NCBI RefSeq assembly: GCF_008373755.1
Contig: NZ_VUJV01000006.1
Location: forward strand, 248,001 to 312,000
DNA length: 64,000 nucleotides
Source of the DNA: Nocardioides humilatus
Lineage (GTDB): Bacteria; Actinomycetota; Actinomycetes; Propionibacteriales; Nocardioidaceae
Reading direction: 5' to 3'
Shown piece after piece: positions 18,147 to 27,985 of this stretch. Both the position numbers and the translations under genes were made by a program. Every line of letters begins with the position of its first letter. Within the stretch, counting starts at the first letter, position 1. A model generated the notes under the pieces. The model did no database searches and had not been told where the DNA came from. It saw only the letters and a program-made list of their open reading frames with translations.

Positions 18147-19904
18147 TCAGACCTCGAACTGAGCGGCCTCCAGGCGCGCCTTGACGTCCTGCAGGAAGCG
18201 GCCCGCGTCGGCACCGTCGACCAGGCGGTGGTCGTAGGTCAGCGCGAGGTAGCACATGTGCCGGATCGCGATCGTCTCGCCGAGGTCGGGGTCGTCCATG
18301 ACGACCGCGCGCTTCACGACGGCACCGGGCCCGAGGATCGCGACCTGCGGCTGGTTGATGATCGGCGTGTCCCAGAGGGCGCCGACGCTGCCGAGGTTGG
18401 TGATCGTGAAGGTGCCGCCCGACAGCTCGTCGGGGCCGATCTTGTTGTCGCGGGTGCGACCGGCGACGTCGGCGATCTTCTTGGCCAGGCCGGAGATCGA
18501 CAGGTCGCCCGCGTCCTTGACCACCGGGGTCAGCAGCCCCTTCTCGGTGTCGACGGCGAACGCGATGTTCTCGCGGTCGTGGTAGGTGACCTCACCCTTG
18601 TCCATGTCGAGCGTGGCGTTGAGCGACGGGTGCTGCTTCAGGGCGTCGATCGACGCCTTGGCGAAGAACGGCAGGAACGACAGCTTCACACCCTCGCGGG
18701 CGAGGAAGTCAGCCTTCGACGCCTCGCGCAGTCGCGCGATGTTGGTGACGTCGACCTCGACGACCTGGGTGAGCTGTGCGGAGATCTGCACCGACTCGAC
18801 CATCCGCTGGGCGATGATCTTGCGCAGGCGGCTGACCGCCACGGTCTGGCCGCGCAGCGGCGAGGGGCTGACGCTCGGAGCGGGCGCTCCGGCGGCAGCC
18901 GCGGGGGCCGCAGCGGCAGGCGCAGCAGCGGGCTTCTGGGCAGCAGCCGCGTCGAGCACGTCCTGCTTGCGGATCCGACCACCGACACCGGAACCGCGCA
19001 GCGAGCCGAGGTCGACCCCGTGCTGGGCCGCGAGCTTGCGGACCAGCGGGGTGACGTAGCCGGGGCCGTCGGTCGAGGCGGCGACCGGGGCGGGTGCGGC
19101 CGGAGCAGCAGGCGCGGGCGGGGCTGGCGGGGCGGCGGGCGCGGGGGCCGCTGCGGCAGGAGCCGGGGGAGCCGGGGGAGCCGGGGCCGGCTCGGGCTCG
19201 GGCTCCGGAGCAGCGACGGGCTCGGGAGCCGGCGCGGGGGGAGCGGCCGGAGCAGCCGGAGCGGGGGAGCCGGAACCGATGATGGCGAGCTCGGCGCCCA
19301 CCTCGACGGTCTCGTCCTCGGCGGCCTTGATCTCCAGCAGTGTGCCGGCGACGGGCGAGGGGATCTCGGTGTCGACCTTGTCGGTGCTGACCTCGAGCAG
19401 CGGCTCGTCGACCGCAACGGCGTCGCCGACCTGCTTGAGCCAGCGGGTCACGGTGCCCTCGGTCACGGACTCGCCCAGCGCGGGGAGCGTGACGGCGGTG
19501 CCGGTGGCGGCACCACCGGACGCGGCGGGGGCAGCCGGGGCGGGCTCGGGCGCGGCGGGCTCCTCGACGGGAGCGGGCTCCTCGGCCTGCGGCTCCGGCT
19601 CGGGCTCGGGCTCCGGTGCGGCCTCCGCTGCGGGCGCCTCAGCGGCAGGGGCGCCGCCACCTTCGCCGGCCTCACCGATCACCGCGAGCACAGCGCCGAC
19701 CTCGACCGTGTCGTCCTCCGACGCCCGGATCTCCAGCAGCGTGCCCGCGACGGGCGAGGGGATCTCGGTGTCGACCTTGTCCGTGCTGACCTCGAGCAGC
19801 GGCTCGTCGACCGCGATCGCGTCGCCGACCTGCTTGAGCCAGCGGGTGACGGTGCCTTCGGTGACGGACTCGCCGAGTGCCGGGAGGGTGACTTCGGTGG
19901 CCAT
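18147..19904 (-). CDS. sucB: Dihydrolipoamide acyltransferase E2 of a 2-oxo-acid dehydrogenase complex
   Basis: A 585-residue E2 with two lipoyl domains (lipoyl lysines K43 and K175, both in [14 protein letters not shown]), each followed by a Pro/Ala/Glu-rich flexible linker. Next come a peripheral-subunit-binding domain ([22 protein letters not shown]), another Ala/Pro linker and the catalytic acyltransferase domain ending [13 protein letters not shown] with the active-site His. In actinobacteria this gene is annotated sucB or dlaT; it may serve the pyruvate complex. The ATG at 19904 was chosen because the lipoyl domain begins there. It lies 37 bases after lpd, so the two are one operon. Confidence 0.93.
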   Translation of the reverse strand: MATEVTLPALGESVTEGTVTRWLKQVGDAIAVDEPLLEVSTDKVDTEIPSPVAGTLLEIRASEDDTVEVGAVLAVIGEAGEGGGAPAAEAPAAEAAPEPEPEPEPQAEEPAPVEEPAAPEPAPAAPAASGGAATGTAVTLPALGESVTEGTVTRWLKQVGDAVAVDEPLLEVSTDKVDTEIPSPVAGTLLEIKAAEDETVEVGAELAIIGSGSPAPAAPAAPPAPAPEPVAAPEPEPEPAPAPPAPPAPAAAAPAPAAPPAPPAPAAPAAPAPVAASTDGPGYVTPLVRKLAAQHGVDLGSLRGSGVGGRIRKQDVLDAAAAQKPAAAPAAAAPAAAAGAPAPSVSPSPLRGQTVAVSRLRKIIAQRMVESVQISAQLTQVVEVDVTNIARLREASKADFLAREGVKLSFLPFFAKASIDALKQHPSLNATLDMDKGEVTYHDRENIAFAVDTEKGLLTPVVKDAGDLSISGLAKKIADVAGRTRDNKIGPDELSGGTFTITNLGSVGALWDTPIINQPQVAILGPGAVVKRAVVMDDPDLGETIAIRHMCYLALTYDHRLVDGADAGRFLQDVKARLEAAQFEV

Positions 19905-19941
19905 GAAATCCTCGACTTCGCTCTGTTGTTCGTTGCGGGGG

Positions 19942-21342
19942 TCAGCTGTGTGCGTGCAGGGGCTTGCCGGCCAGGGCGAGGAACGCCTCGCCGAGAGCCT
20001 CGTTCTGGGTGGGGTGCGCGTGGACCAGCGGCGCGACGTCGTCGGGGAAGGCCTCCCAGCCGTAGACCAGCTGGGCCTCACCGATGAGCTCGCCGACGCG
20101 CTCGCCGACAAGGTGGACCCCGACGACGGGTCCGTCGGCCTGGCGGACCAGCTTGACGAAGCCCTGCGTGCGCAGGATCTGGGACTTGCCGTTGCCGGCG
20201 AGGTCGTAGGTCAGCGAGGTGACGGTGTCGCCGTATTCTGCCTTGGCCTGCTCCTCGGTGAGGCCGACGGACGCGACCTCGGGGCGGGAGTAGGTGACCC
20301 GCGGGATGCCCCGCTCGTCGATCGCTTGCGGCGCGAGGCCGGCGATCTCCTCGGCGACGAAGATGCCCTGCTGGAAGCCGCGGTGCGCGAGTTGGAGGCC
20401 CGGGACGATGTCGCCGACGGCGTAGACGCCCTCGACGCCGGTGCGGCAGCGCTCGTCGGCCGTGACGTAGCCACGGTCGAGCGGGATGCCCTGCTCCTCG
20501 TAGCCGAGACCCGCGGTGCGCGGCACGCGACCCACCGCCACCAGGAGTACGTCGGCCCGCAGCTCGCTCTCGTCGGACAACGTCACGACGACGCCCTCGT
20601 CCGTGGTTGCGACGGCGGTGACCGAGGTGCCCGTCTTCGCGGTGATGCCGCGGCGGCGGAAGGCCCGCTCGAGCGCAGTGGAGGACGCGGCGTCCTCGGG
20701 CGGCAGCAGCCGGGGCAGCGCCTCGACGATGGTGACGTCGGCGCCGAACGAGCGCCACACGCTGGCGAACTCGCAACCGATCACGCCGCCGCCGAGCACG
20801 ATGGCCGTCTGCGGCACCCGCTCGAGTCGCAGCGCGTCGTCGGAGGTCAGGACCTTGTCGCCGTCGATCTCGATGCCGGGGAGCGCTCGGGGTTCAGAGC
20901 CGGTCGCGAGGACCAGGTTGCGACCGGTCAGCACGACCGGCCCCTCGGCGGTATCGACGGTGACCTGGCGCGGGCCGGTCACCTGACCACGACCCTCGAC
21001 GACGCGGATGCCGCGGCTCTTGATCAGGCCGGTGAGGCCCTTGAAGAGCCGGCTAACGACGCCGTCGGCGTAGTTGCGCACCGCAACGGCGTCGATGCCG
21101 TCGTATTTCGCGAGGACACCGAACGTCTCGGCCTCCCGTGCGGAATCCGCGACCTCGGCCGCGTGAAGCAGCGCCTTGGTCGGGATGCAGCCGACGTGGA
21201 GGCAGGTGCCTCCGAGCTTTCCCTGCTCGACGAGCGCAACGCTCAAGCCGAGCTGGGCGGCGCGAAGAGCACAGGCATATCCGCCTGACCCCGCGCCCAG
21301 GATCAGAACGTCGACCTCGTCGTCGCGTCCGGCCTCGGCCAC
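19942..21342 (-). CDS. lpdA: Dihydrolipoyl dehydrogenase (E3)
   Basis: A 466-residue FAD/NAD disulfide oxidoreductase that re-oxidises dihydrolipoamide. It has FAD motif [13 protein letters not shown], redox pair C47/C52 in [16 protein letters not shown] motif [22 protein letters not shown] and the catalytic His443 in HAHPTQNEA. The GTG at 21342 has GGGAGG eight bases upstream. The frame upstream of it has no domain. It is immediately upstream of the E2 gene, so E2 and E3 are made together; no E1 gene is in the window. Confidence 0.95.
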   Translation of the reverse strand: MAEAGRDDEVDVLILGAGSGGYACALRAAQLGLSVALVEQGKLGGTCLHVGCIPTKALLHAAEVADSAREAETFGVLAKYDGIDAVAVRNYADGVVSRLFKGLTGLIKSRGIRVVEGRGQVTGPRQVTVDTAEGPVVLTGRNLVLATGSEPRALPGIEIDGDKVLTSDDALRLERVPQTAIVLGGGVIGCEFASVWRSFGADVTIVEALPRLLPPEDAASSTALERAFRRRGITAKTGTSVTAVATTDEGVVVTLSDESELRADVLLVAVGRVPRTAGLGYEEQGIPLDRGYVTADERCRTGVEGVYAVGDIVPGLQLAHRGFQQGIFVAEEIAGLAPQAIDERGIPRVTYSRPEVASVGLTEEQAKAEYGDTVTSLTYDLAGNGKSQILRTQGFVKLVRQADGPVVGVHLVGERVGELIGEAQLVYGWEAFPDDVAPLVHAHPTQNEALGEAFLALAGKPLHAHS

Positions 21343-21481
21343 CGCTCGTCCTCCCTCTCCTTGGATGAGGCGCCCATCCTTGCACCACCCCGCCTGCAGA
21401 GCGCAACGGCCCGCGTACTCGTCAGTAGACAAGCGCCGGTCCTGCGCTCGGCCGCTGGACCCATGCTGCAGACTTGGTCGC

Positions 21482-21874
21482 ATGGGGTTGTTCGACCGGT
21501 TCCGCAAGGGACCCAAGATGAGCGGGCCGGCGCGTGACGCCGCCCGCACCGGGTCGACCCGTGTGCGTGCGTCCGACAAGGTCGACGAGGCGCACCTGTA
21601 CGAGTGGGTGACGGCCCGTCGCGGCGTCGAGGGCTTCGTCGAGCCCCGCACCGCGGTGAGCGAGGTGACGCTCCTCCTCGTCGCTCACGATGGTGAGTGG
21701 ACCCGTCGGCGAGTGCCGGGGGTCAAATGGGCGCACGACTTCTGCAACAAGCACCAGGTCCCGTCCTACGACGCCGCGGTCGTCGGCGTGCCGCAGCGGA
21801 TGCGCGACTACAACTCGCGGGTGCGCAAGGCCCAGAAGGCCGCGGACTACGAGCAGTACAAGCCGCGCGACTGA
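21482..21874 (+). CDS. Small conserved-looking protein of unknown function
   Basis: A 130-residue basic protein starting MGLFDRFRKGPKMSG, a common opening of small cytoplasmic actinobacterial proteins. A compact domain follows (LYEWVTARRGVEGFVEPRTAVSEVTLLLVAHDGEWTRR) that ends in a helical basic tail with QRMRDYNSRVRKAQKAADYEQYK. No enzyme motif is seen. It diverges from lpdA and converges on the aminopeptidase gene, 12 bases between stops. CAGACT, a near -10 box, stands 7 bases before the ATG. Confidence 0.75.
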   Translation: MGLFDRFRKGPKMSGPARDAARTGSTRVRASDKVDEAHLYEWVTARRGVEGFVEPRTAVSEVTLLLVAHDGEWTRRRVPGVKWAHDFCNKHQVPSYDAAVVGVPQRMRDYNSRVRKAQKAADYEQYKPRD

Positions 21875-21886
21875 CGGGCCGCAGGG

Positions 21887-23374
21887 TCAGACGAGTCCGC
21901 GCGCCAGCTCCACCAGGGTCGCGACGCCGTAGCCGGTCGCGCCCGGGGTCCAGTGGCCCGACGGGCCGCCCTTGTTGAACGCCGGTCCGGCCATGTCGAG
22001 GTGGGCCCACGGGAGGCCGCCGGTAAACTCGCGAAGGAACGCGCCCGCGAAGAGCGCACCGCCCCAGCGGATGCCGTCGTAGTGCGCGAGGTCGGCGACC
22101 TTCGAGGATCGGATCCGCTCGGTCATGTGCTCGGGCAGCGGCATCGGCCAAGCCTCCTCGCCACCGGCGGTCGCGGCCGCGAGCACCCGCGCGACGACCT
22201 CGTCGTCTCCCATCACGCCGCACATGCGGTCGCCCAGGGACATCGTCATGTGCGCGGTCAGGGTCGCGACGTCGACCAGGAGGTCGGGCTTCGCCTCGGC
22301 CGCCCGCCCGAGGGCGTCGGCGAGCACGAGCCGACCCTCGGCATCGGTGTTGGAGACCTCGACGGTCGTGCCGTCGTACGTCGTCAGCACGTCGCCCGGC
22401 CGCATGGCTGCCTCGCCGATCATGTTCTCCGCGAGCGCGGCGTAGGCGGTGACGCGGACGGGGAGGCCGAGTCGCGCGATGGTGAGCGTGGCCTGGATGA
22501 CCGCGGCGGCGCCGGCCATGTCCTCCTTCATGGTGGGCATGCTCGCGGCGGGCTTGATCCAGAGGCCGCCGGAGTCGAACGTGATGCCCTTGCCCACGAG
22601 CGCGAGGTGGGCGGTCGCGCCCTCGGGGTTGTAGTCGAGCTCCACGAGGCGCGGGGGAGCAGCCGACCCCTGGCCGACGGCCAGGATGCCGCCGCAGCCG
22701 AGCTTCTTCAGCTGCTTCTCGTCGTGGACCTTGACCTCGACACCGGGCACGTCGGCAACGGCGGTCGTGATCGCGTCGGCGAAGAGGGCCGGCGTCAGGT
22801 CCGCAGGCGGGGTGTTGATCCAGTCCCTCGCCGCGGCGACCGCGTCGGCGACGAGCTGGGCGTCGTCGAAGGCCGCGATGGCCTCCTTGCGGCGGGCGAC
22901 CGAGGACAGCACCACGATCTCGGCCGGTCCGCTGGGAGCGTTGCCGGACTTGTAGCGGGTGAACGAGTAGCCGCCCAGCCGGTAGCCCTCGAGCACGGCG
23001 CGGACCAGTTCCGGGGTCTCGGCCGGGAGGGCTAGGGCGACCGAGGCGGCGTTGGTGACCGCGCGGGCAGCGGCGCCGGCCGCCCGTCGTACGGCGAGCT
23101 CGTCGGGATCGCCGCCCAGCCCGACCAGCACTAGGAGCGGCGAGCCGATCGTGCCGTTGGTGGGAACCTTCGCGACCTCGCCCGCCCGGCCACCGAGCCC
23201 GAGGGTCGCGAGCAGGGGCGCGAGCTTGCGGCCGTAGGCCTCCGCGACCTCCTCGCCGCCCGGGGCGACGACCGCGGTCCCGGCCCGCTTGCCGCTGCCC
23301 GGCACCAGCCCGACGACGACGGCCTCGGCCTTCGTCCGAGCGGGGCTGGCGGTGCGGAGGGCGAAGGACGTCAT
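21887..23374 (-). CDS. pepA: Leucyl aminopeptidase (M17)
   Basis: A 495-residue cytosolic two-metal aminopeptidase. The catalytic domain has VGKGITFDSGGL, MKEDMAGAAAV, the family signature NTDAEGRLVLADAL with metal ligands, and HLDMAGPAF. The N-terminal macro-like domain precedes it. The ATG at 23374 is 7 bases from a TACTCT -10 box (23382-23387), so the message is probably leaderless. The gene lies between the E2/E3 pair and gcvT, the same company as M. tuberculosis pepB (Rv2213, near dlaT and gcvT). Confidence 0.94.
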   Translation of the reverse strand: MTSFALRTASPARTKAEAVVVGLVPGSGKRAGTAVVAPGGEEVAEAYGRKLAPLLATLGLGGRAGEVAKVPTNGTIGSPLLVLVGLGGDPDELAVRRAAGAAARAVTNAASVALALPAETPELVRAVLEGYRLGGYSFTRYKSGNAPSGPAEIVVLSSVARRKEAIAAFDDAQLVADAVAAARDWINTPPADLTPALFADAITTAVADVPGVEVKVHDEKQLKKLGCGGILAVGQGSAAPPRLVELDYNPEGATAHLALVGKGITFDSGGLWIKPAASMPTMKEDMAGAAAVIQATLTIARLGLPVRVTAYAALAENMIGEAAMRPGDVLTTYDGTTVEVSNTDAEGRLVLADALGRAAEAKPDLLVDVATLTAHMTMSLGDRMCGVMGDDEVVARVLAAATAGGEEAWPMPLPEHMTERIRSSKVADLAHYDGIRWGGALFAGAFLREFTGGLPWAHLDMAGPAFNKGGPSGHWTPGATGYGVATLVELARGLV

Positions 23375-23381
23375 ACGGCGG

Positions 23382-23409
23382 AGAGTAGACGGGCGGTCGT
23401 GGGTAGGGT
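23382..23409. promoter_or_regulatory. Face-to-face leaderless promoters of pepA and gcvT
   Basis: Only 42 bases separate the two start codons. TACTCT (minus strand, 23382-23387) lies 7 bases before the pepA ATG, and TAGGGT (plus strand, 23404-23409) lies 7 bases before the gcvT ATG. Each promoter's -35 region must fall inside the other gene, so the two polymerases would compete. Confidence 0.6.
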
Positions 23410-23416
23410 TCAGGAC

Positions 23417-24544
23417 ATGCACGCCACCCCGTCGGCCGCCCCGTCGACCACCCTGTTGCGCTCGCCGTTGCACGACCGGCACGAGGCGCTCGGCGCGAAG
23501 TTCGCCGAGTTCGGCGGCTGGGAGATGCCGCTGCAGTATTCCGGCATCGTCGAGGAGCACAACGCGGTGCGATCGGCCGTCGGCATCTTCGACGTCAGCC
23601 ACCTCGGCAAGATCGTCGTCCGGGGTCCGGGCGCGGCCGACTTCGTCAACGCCACGCTCAGCAACGACCTCGGTCGGATCGGGCCCGGTCGGGCGCAGTA
23701 CACGCTCTGCCTCGATGCCGAGACCGGCGGCATCATCGACGACATCTTCAGCTACTACCGCGACCACGACCACGTGCTGCTGGTGCCCAACGCGGCCAAC
23801 AACACCGAGGTCTTCAACCGGCTCGTCGCAGCCGCCCCTGATGGGGTCGAGGTCGTCAACCACCACGCCGACTTCGCGGTCCTCGCGGTGCAGGGCACCA
23901 AGTCCGACGACGTGCTCGCAGCGGCCGGCTTCGCCACCGGCCACGACTACCTGACCTTCGTCGAGGCCGACTTCGAGGGCCAGCCCGTCATCGTCTGCCG
24001 CACCGGCTACACCGGTGAGCGCGGCTACGAGCTCATCGCCCCGAGCAGCGTCGCCCTCCAGGTGTGGGACGCGGTCGTCGCGGCCGGCGCCGAGCACGGC
24101 ATCCTCCCGTGCGGCCTCGGTGCTCGCGACACGCTGCGCACCGAGATGGGCTACCCGCTGCACGGTCAGGACATCGGCCCGACCGTGACGCCCAACGAGG
24201 CCCGCCTCGGCTGGGCCGTCGGCTGGAAGAAGCCCGAGTTCTGGGGCCGCGACGCGGTCGTCGCCGAGAAGGAGCGCGGCGCCAAGCGCAAGCTCGTCGG
24301 CATCAAGTCCACCGGCCGCGCGATCCCGCGTCCGCACATGTCGATCTCGCTCGTCCCCGACGTGCTGCTCGGCGAGGTCACCTCCGGCACGTTCTCGCCG
24401 AGCCTCAAGCGGGGCATCGGCATGGCGCTCGTCTCGACCGTCGTCGACGACGACGCCGAGGTGGCGGTCGATGTCCGCGGTCGCCGCGAGGTCTTCACCA
24501 TCGTCAAGCCACCCTTCGTCGACACCTCCGTGAGGGAGTCGTGA
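23417..24544 (+). CDS. gcvT: Aminomethyltransferase, T protein of the glycine cleavage system
   Basis: A 375-residue folate-dependent T protein that releases ammonia from aminomethyl-lipoyl H protein and forms methylenetetrahydrofolate. Signatures are LHDRHEALGAKFAEFGGWEMPLQY, SAVGIFDVSHLGK, the conserved GGIIDD, RTGYTGERGYEL, CGLGARDTLRTEMGYPLHG and the C-terminal GEVTSGTFSPSLKRGIGMA. The ATG at 23417 is used; an in-frame GTG six codons earlier overlaps the -10 box. Its product feeds the folate pool used by thyA and folA just downstream. Confidence 0.96.
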   Translation: MHATPSAAPSTTLLRSPLHDRHEALGAKFAEFGGWEMPLQYSGIVEEHNAVRSAVGIFDVSHLGKIVVRGPGAADFVNATLSNDLGRIGPGRAQYTLCLDAETGGIIDDIFSYYRDHDHVLLVPNAANNTEVFNRLVAAAPDGVEVVNHHADFAVLAVQGTKSDDVLAAAGFATGHDYLTFVEADFEGQPVIVCRTGYTGERGYELIAPSSVALQVWDAVVAAGAEHGILPCGLGARDTLRTEMGYPLHGQDIGPTVTPNEARLGWAVGWKKPEFWGRDAVVAEKERGAKRKLVGIKSTGRAIPRPHMSISLVPDVLLGEVTSGTFSPSLKRGIGMALVSTVVDDDAEVAVDVRGRREVFTIVKPPFVDTSVRES

Positions 24545-24804
24545 TGAACCTCCCCGAGCCGCCTCCGGCCTTCCGCCAGCCCACGCCGTCCGAGCGGCCG
24601 TGGTGGTGGCGCTTCGAGGACGCCACCGGCGCCGAGGTCGACCTCGCCGACGAGGACTACGCCGACCAGCGCTTCGCCAGCCAGGCCGACGCCGAGTCCT
24701 GGATCGGTGAGATCTGGGAGGGCCTCAAGGAGTCCGGCGTCGCCCAGGTGACGCTCTTCGAGCTCGACCGGTCCGTCTACGGCCCGATGTCCCTCAGCGC
24801 CTGA
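24544..24804 (+). CDS. Small acidic protein of unknown function coupled to gcvT
   Basis: An 86-residue acidic protein with an opening PPAFRQPTPSERPWWWRF, then DEDYADQRFASQADAESWIGEIWEGLKESGV and a C-terminal QVTLFELDRSVYGPMSLS strand-helix region. Short proteins of this type are widespread in actinobacteria, but no function is known to me. The ATG shares a base with the gcvT stop (TGATG), which makes co-translation with gcvT very likely. Confidence 0.8.
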   Translation: MNLPEPPPAFRQPTPSERPWWWRFEDATGAEVDLADEDYADQRFASQADAESWIGEIWEGLKESGVAQVTLFELDRSVYGPMSLSA

Positions 24805-24815
24805 ACCTGCCGGAC

Positions 24816-24821
24816 TAGTCT
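24816..24821 (+). promoter_or_regulatory. -10 box of a leaderless thyA promoter
   Basis: TAGTCT followed by 7 bases and then the GTG start of thyA at 24829. No Shine-Dalgarno sequence is present, which fits a leaderless transcript. Confidence 0.6.
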
Positions 24822-24828
24822 GAGCGTC

Positions 24829-25623
24829 GTGCAGGCTTACCTCGACCTCGTCCAACGGATCCTCGACGAGGGCACGGAGAAGGGTGACCGCACGGGCACC
24901 GGCACGCTGAGCGTGTTCGGGCACCAGATGCGGTTCGACCTCAACGCCGGCTTCCCGCTGGTCACGACCAAGAAGATCCACACGCGGTCGGTCTTCGGGG
25001 AGCTGCTGTGGTTCCTCCGCGGCGACACCAATGTGAAGTGGCTGCAGGACCGCGGCATCACGATCTGGGACGAGTGGGCCGATGACAACGGTGACCTCGG
25101 CCCGGTCTACGGCGCCCAGTGGCGCTCGTGGCCGGCGCCTGACGGTCGCCACATCGACCAGCTCGCGCAGGTGATCGAGGAGATCCGGAGCAACCCCGAC
25201 AGCCGGCGCCACATCGTCTCCGCGTGGAACCCCGCGGACATCCCCGACATGGCGCTGGCCCCGTGCCACGCGTTCTTCCAGTTCTACGTCGCTGATGGGC
25301 GGCTCAGCTGCCAGCTCTACCAGCGCTCGGCCGACGTCTTCCTCGGCGTGCCGTTCAACATCGCGTCCTACGCGCTGCTCACGCACATGGTCGCCCAGGT
25401 GACCGGCCTGCAGGTGGGCGACTTCGTGCACACGCTCGGCGACGCGCACCTCTACTCCAACCACCTCGAGCAGGCGCGGCTGCAGCTGAGCCGCGACCCT
25501 CGCCCGCTGCCGACGCTGGTCCTCAACTCGGCGATCACCGAGATCGGCGGGTTCGACCTCGAGGACATCGCCGTCGAGGGCTACGACCCGCACCCCGGCA
25601 TCAAGGCCCCGATCGCCGTATGA
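24829..25623 (+). CDS. thyA: Thymidylate synthase
   Basis: A 264-residue enzyme converting dUMP to dTMP with methylenetetrahydrofolate, full family length. Motifs are [48 protein letters not shown], the catalytic cysteine in [10 protein letters not shown] and [17 protein letters not shown]. It starts with GTG at 24829. The stop overlaps the folA start (ATGA, 25620-25623), so the enzyme that consumes the folate and the one that regenerates it are translationally coupled. Confidence 0.98.
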   Translation: MQAYLDLVQRILDEGTEKGDRTGTGTLSVFGHQMRFDLNAGFPLVTTKKIHTRSVFGELLWFLRGDTNVKWLQDRGITIWDEWADDNGDLGPVYGAQWRSWPAPDGRHIDQLAQVIEEIRSNPDSRRHIVSAWNPADIPDMALAPCHAFFQFYVADGRLSCQLYQRSADVFLGVPFNIASYALLTHMVAQVTGLQVGDFVHTLGDAHLYSNHLEQARLQLSRDPRPLPTLVLNSAITEIGGFDLEDIAVEGYDPHPGIKAPIAV

Positions 25624-26114
25624 GCCCCGGTGGCAAGACGGTGACGATGGTCGCCGCCGTGGCCGAGAACGGCGTGATCGGGCTCGCGGGCAACATCCCG
25701 TGGCACCTGCCCGAGGACTTCGCCCACTTCAAGGCGACGACGTCGGGCCACGTCCTGATCCTGGGCCGCACGACCCACGAGGGAATCGGCAAGCCGCTGC
25801 CCAACCGGACCACGATCGTGCTGACGCGCGACCCCGACTGGCACGCCGACGGCGTCCACGTCTGCCGCACCGTCCTGGAGGCGCTCGAGCTCGCCGACAC
25901 GCTCGACGGCGAGGTCATGATCGGCGGGGGAGCGGCGGTCTACGACGCGGCGATGCCCTACGCCGACGTACAGATCATCAGCGAGGTGCACGCCACGCCG
26001 GAGGGCGATACGCACTACCCGGCTTTCAGCCCCAAGAAGTGGCGCGAGGTCGCTCGCGAGCCGCGTGAAGGCTTCGACATCGTCACCTGGGAGCGGGTTT
26101 TCGCCTGCGGTTAA
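25620..26114 (+). CDS. folA: Dihydrofolate reductase
   Basis: A 164-residue NADPH-dependent reductase that regenerates tetrahydrofolate after thymidylate synthesis. Motifs are [28 protein letters not shown] (split here: the [11 protein letters not shown] substrate loop follows the N-terminal strand), [11 protein letters not shown], and [18 protein letters not shown] near the C-terminus. Coupled to thyA by a 4-base overlap. Confidence 0.97.
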   Translation: MSPGGKTVTMVAAVAENGVIGLAGNIPWHLPEDFAHFKATTSGHVLILGRTTHEGIGKPLPNRTTIVLTRDPDWHADGVHVCRTVLEALELADTLDGEVMIGGGAAVYDAAMPYADVQIISEVHATPEGDTHYPAFSPKKWREVAREPREGFDIVTWERVFACG

Positions 26115-26122
26115 GTAGGGGC

Positions 26123-27064
26123 ATGGAACTCCGCGTCTTCACCGAACCCCAGGAGGGGGCGTCCTACGACGACCTCCGGCGCGTCGCCCAGACCGCTGAG
26201 GAGCTCGGGTTCGGTGCGTTCTTCCGCTCCGACCACTACCGCGCCATCGGACCGGGCGGCGGACTCCCGGGCCCGACGGACTCGTGGGTGACGCTCGCGG
26301 CACTGGCCCGCGACACCCGTGACATCCGCCTCGGCACCCTCGTCACGAGCGCGACCTTCCGGCTCCCCGGCATCCTCGCGATCCAGGTCGCCCAGGTCGA
26401 CGCCATGAGCGCGGGCCGGGTCGAGCTGGGGCTCGGGGCCGGCTGGTTCGTCCAGGAGCACGCCGCCTACGGCATTCCCTTCCCTGACGCCGTCGAACGC
26501 TTCGAGCGCTACGCCGAGCAGCTCGAGATCATCACCGGGCTCTGGTCGACACCGATGGGGGAGAGGTACGCCTTCGACGGCCACCACTACCAGCTCTCCG
26601 ACTCGCCCGCCCTTCCCAAACCGGTGCAGCAGAGCGGCCGCCGTGGCGGTCCGCCGATCATCATCGGCGGCCGCGGCAAGGTGCGGACCCCGGCCCTGGC
26701 GGCGAAGTACGCCGACGAGTTCAACCTCCCGTTCGTGGACGAGGTGACGACCGCGGAGCAGTTCGCGCGGGTCCGCGCGTCCTGCGAGGCGATCGGCCGG
26801 GATCCGGCCACGATGACGTGGTCCAACGCCCTGACCCTCTGCGTCGGACGCGACGAGGACGACCTGGCTCGCCGCGCCGAGGTGATTGGTCGCAGTGTCA
26901 CCGACCTGCGAGAGCACGCCCTGGGCGGGACTGTCCAGGAGGTCATCGACAAGATCGGGCGCTACGGCGAGCTCGGCGCGCAGCGGATCTACCTCCAGAC
27001 CCTCGACCTCTCCGACCACGAGCAGCTGCACCTGGTTGCCGAGGAGGTCATGCCGCACGTCTGA
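26123..27064 (+). CDS. LLM class (F420-dependent type) oxidoreductase
   Basis: A 313-residue luciferase-like TIM-barrel protein. It shows LGFGAFFRSDHY, the bulge region RLGTLVTSATFRLPG, SAGRVELGLGAGW, ERFERYAEQLEII, and PIIIGGRGKVRTPALAAKYADEFN. This pattern is typical of actinobacterial F420-dependent members (TIGR03560-like). The substrate is unknown. It starts 8 bases after folA and is probably read with it, although a weak -10-like TTAAGT overlaps the folA stop. Confidence 0.9.
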   Translation: MELRVFTEPQEGASYDDLRRVAQTAEELGFGAFFRSDHYRAIGPGGGLPGPTDSWVTLAALARDTRDIRLGTLVTSATFRLPGILAIQVAQVDAMSAGRVELGLGAGWFVQEHAAYGIPFPDAVERFERYAEQLEIITGLWSTPMGERYAFDGHHYQLSDSPALPKPVQQSGRRGGPPIIIGGRGKVRTPALAAKYADEFNLPFVDEVTTAEQFARVRASCEAIGRDPATMTWSNALTLCVGRDEDDLARRAEVIGRSVTDLREHALGGTVQEVIDKIGRYGELGAQRIYLQTLDLSDHEQLHLVAEEVMPHV

Positions 27065-27082
27065 GTGCGAGGCGGGAGGCGA

Positions 27083-27088
27083 TAGCCT
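27083..27088 (+). promoter_or_regulatory. -10 box of a leaderless dapA promoter
   Basis: TAGCCT, six bases (GGGGTC) and then ATG at 27095. The spacing puts the transcription start at or near the start codon. Confidence 0.5.
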
Positions 27089-27094
27089 GGGGTC

Positions 27095-27985
27095 ATGAGC
27101 TCAGCTCCCTTCGGCACCGTGCTGACCGCGATGGTCACCCCCTTCCGCGAGGACGGGTCGGTGGACCTCGACGGCGTCCAGCGCGTCGCCCGTCACCTCG
27201 TCGACCACGGTCACGACGGCCTCGTGGTTTCCGGCACCACCGGTGAGTCGCCCACGACCACCAAGGAGGAGGACGGAGAGGTCCTCGCCGCGGTCAAGGA
27301 CGCGGTCGGCGACCGGGCCAAGCTGGTGGCCGGCGTCGGCACCAACGACACGAGCACTTCGATCTGGCTGGCCCAGCAGGCCGCCAAGACCGGCGCCGAC
27401 GGCGTGCTGCTCGTGACGCCCTACTACAACAAGCCCGGACAGCGCGGCATCGTGCACCACTTCCGCCAGGTCGTCGACGCGGCCGAGCTGCCCGTCATGC
27501 TCTACGACGTGCCGGGTCGCACCGGCAGCACGATCGCCCTGGAGACCTACGAGGAGATCGCCGGCTGGGAGCCGGTGGTCGCCGTCAAGGACGCCGTCGG
27601 CGACGTAGTCCGCGGGGTCCGCATCAAGGAGATGGGCTACGCCGTCTACTCCGGCGACGACCACGCCAACCTCGCATGGCTGGCCCACGGTGCCGTCGGG
27701 TTCGTGTCGGTCGCCGGGCACGTGGTCGGTGATCGCCTCCGCGCGATGTACGACGCCTACCACCACGGCGACCCCGCCGCGGCCCTCGACATCTTCACCG
27801 GCATGCTCCCGGCGCTCGACGCCATCATGGACGTGCCCAACTACGGCGCGACGGCTGCCAAGGCGGCCCTCGAGCTCATCGGAGTCCTCGACAACCGCCG
27901 GGTGCGCTCGCCCCTCGTGGCACTCGACGACACGGAGGTCGCTGCCCTCCGCGTCGGCCTCGAGGCGGCGGGAGTCCTCGGTTGA
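27095..27985 (+). CDS. dapA: 4-hydroxy-tetrahydrodipicolinate synthase
   Basis: A 296-residue aldolase of the lysine/diaminopimelate pathway, condensing pyruvate and aspartate semialdehyde. It shows VVSGTTGESPTTT, LLVTPYYNKP with the catalytic tyrosine, YDVPGRTG, the Schiff-base lysine in VAVKDAVGD and YSGDD. The stop overlaps the TTG start of the RNase J gene (TTGA), the same order as in mycobacteria (Rv2753c-Rv2752c). Confidence 0.96.
   Translation: MSSAPFGTVLTAMVTPFREDGSVDLDGVQRVARHLVDHGHDGLVVSGTTGESPTTTKEEDGEVLAAVKDAVGDRAKLVAGVGTNDTSTSIWLAQQAAKTGADGVLLVTPYYNKPGQRGIVHHFRQVVDAAELPVMLYDVPGRTGSTIALETYEEIAGWEPVVAVKDAVGDVVRGVRIKEMGYAVYSGDDHANLAWLAHGAVGFVSVAGHVVGDRLRAMYDAYHHGDPAAALDIFTGMLPALDAIMDVPNYGATAAKAALELIGVLDNRRVRSPLVALDDTEVAALRVGLEAAGVLG

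Noticed and set aside
18900-19300. Possible frameshift or low-quality stretch in sucB
   Set aside because: The long Pro/Ala runs are ordinary E2 interdomain linkers, and the frame stays intact from both lipoyl domains to the catalytic end.
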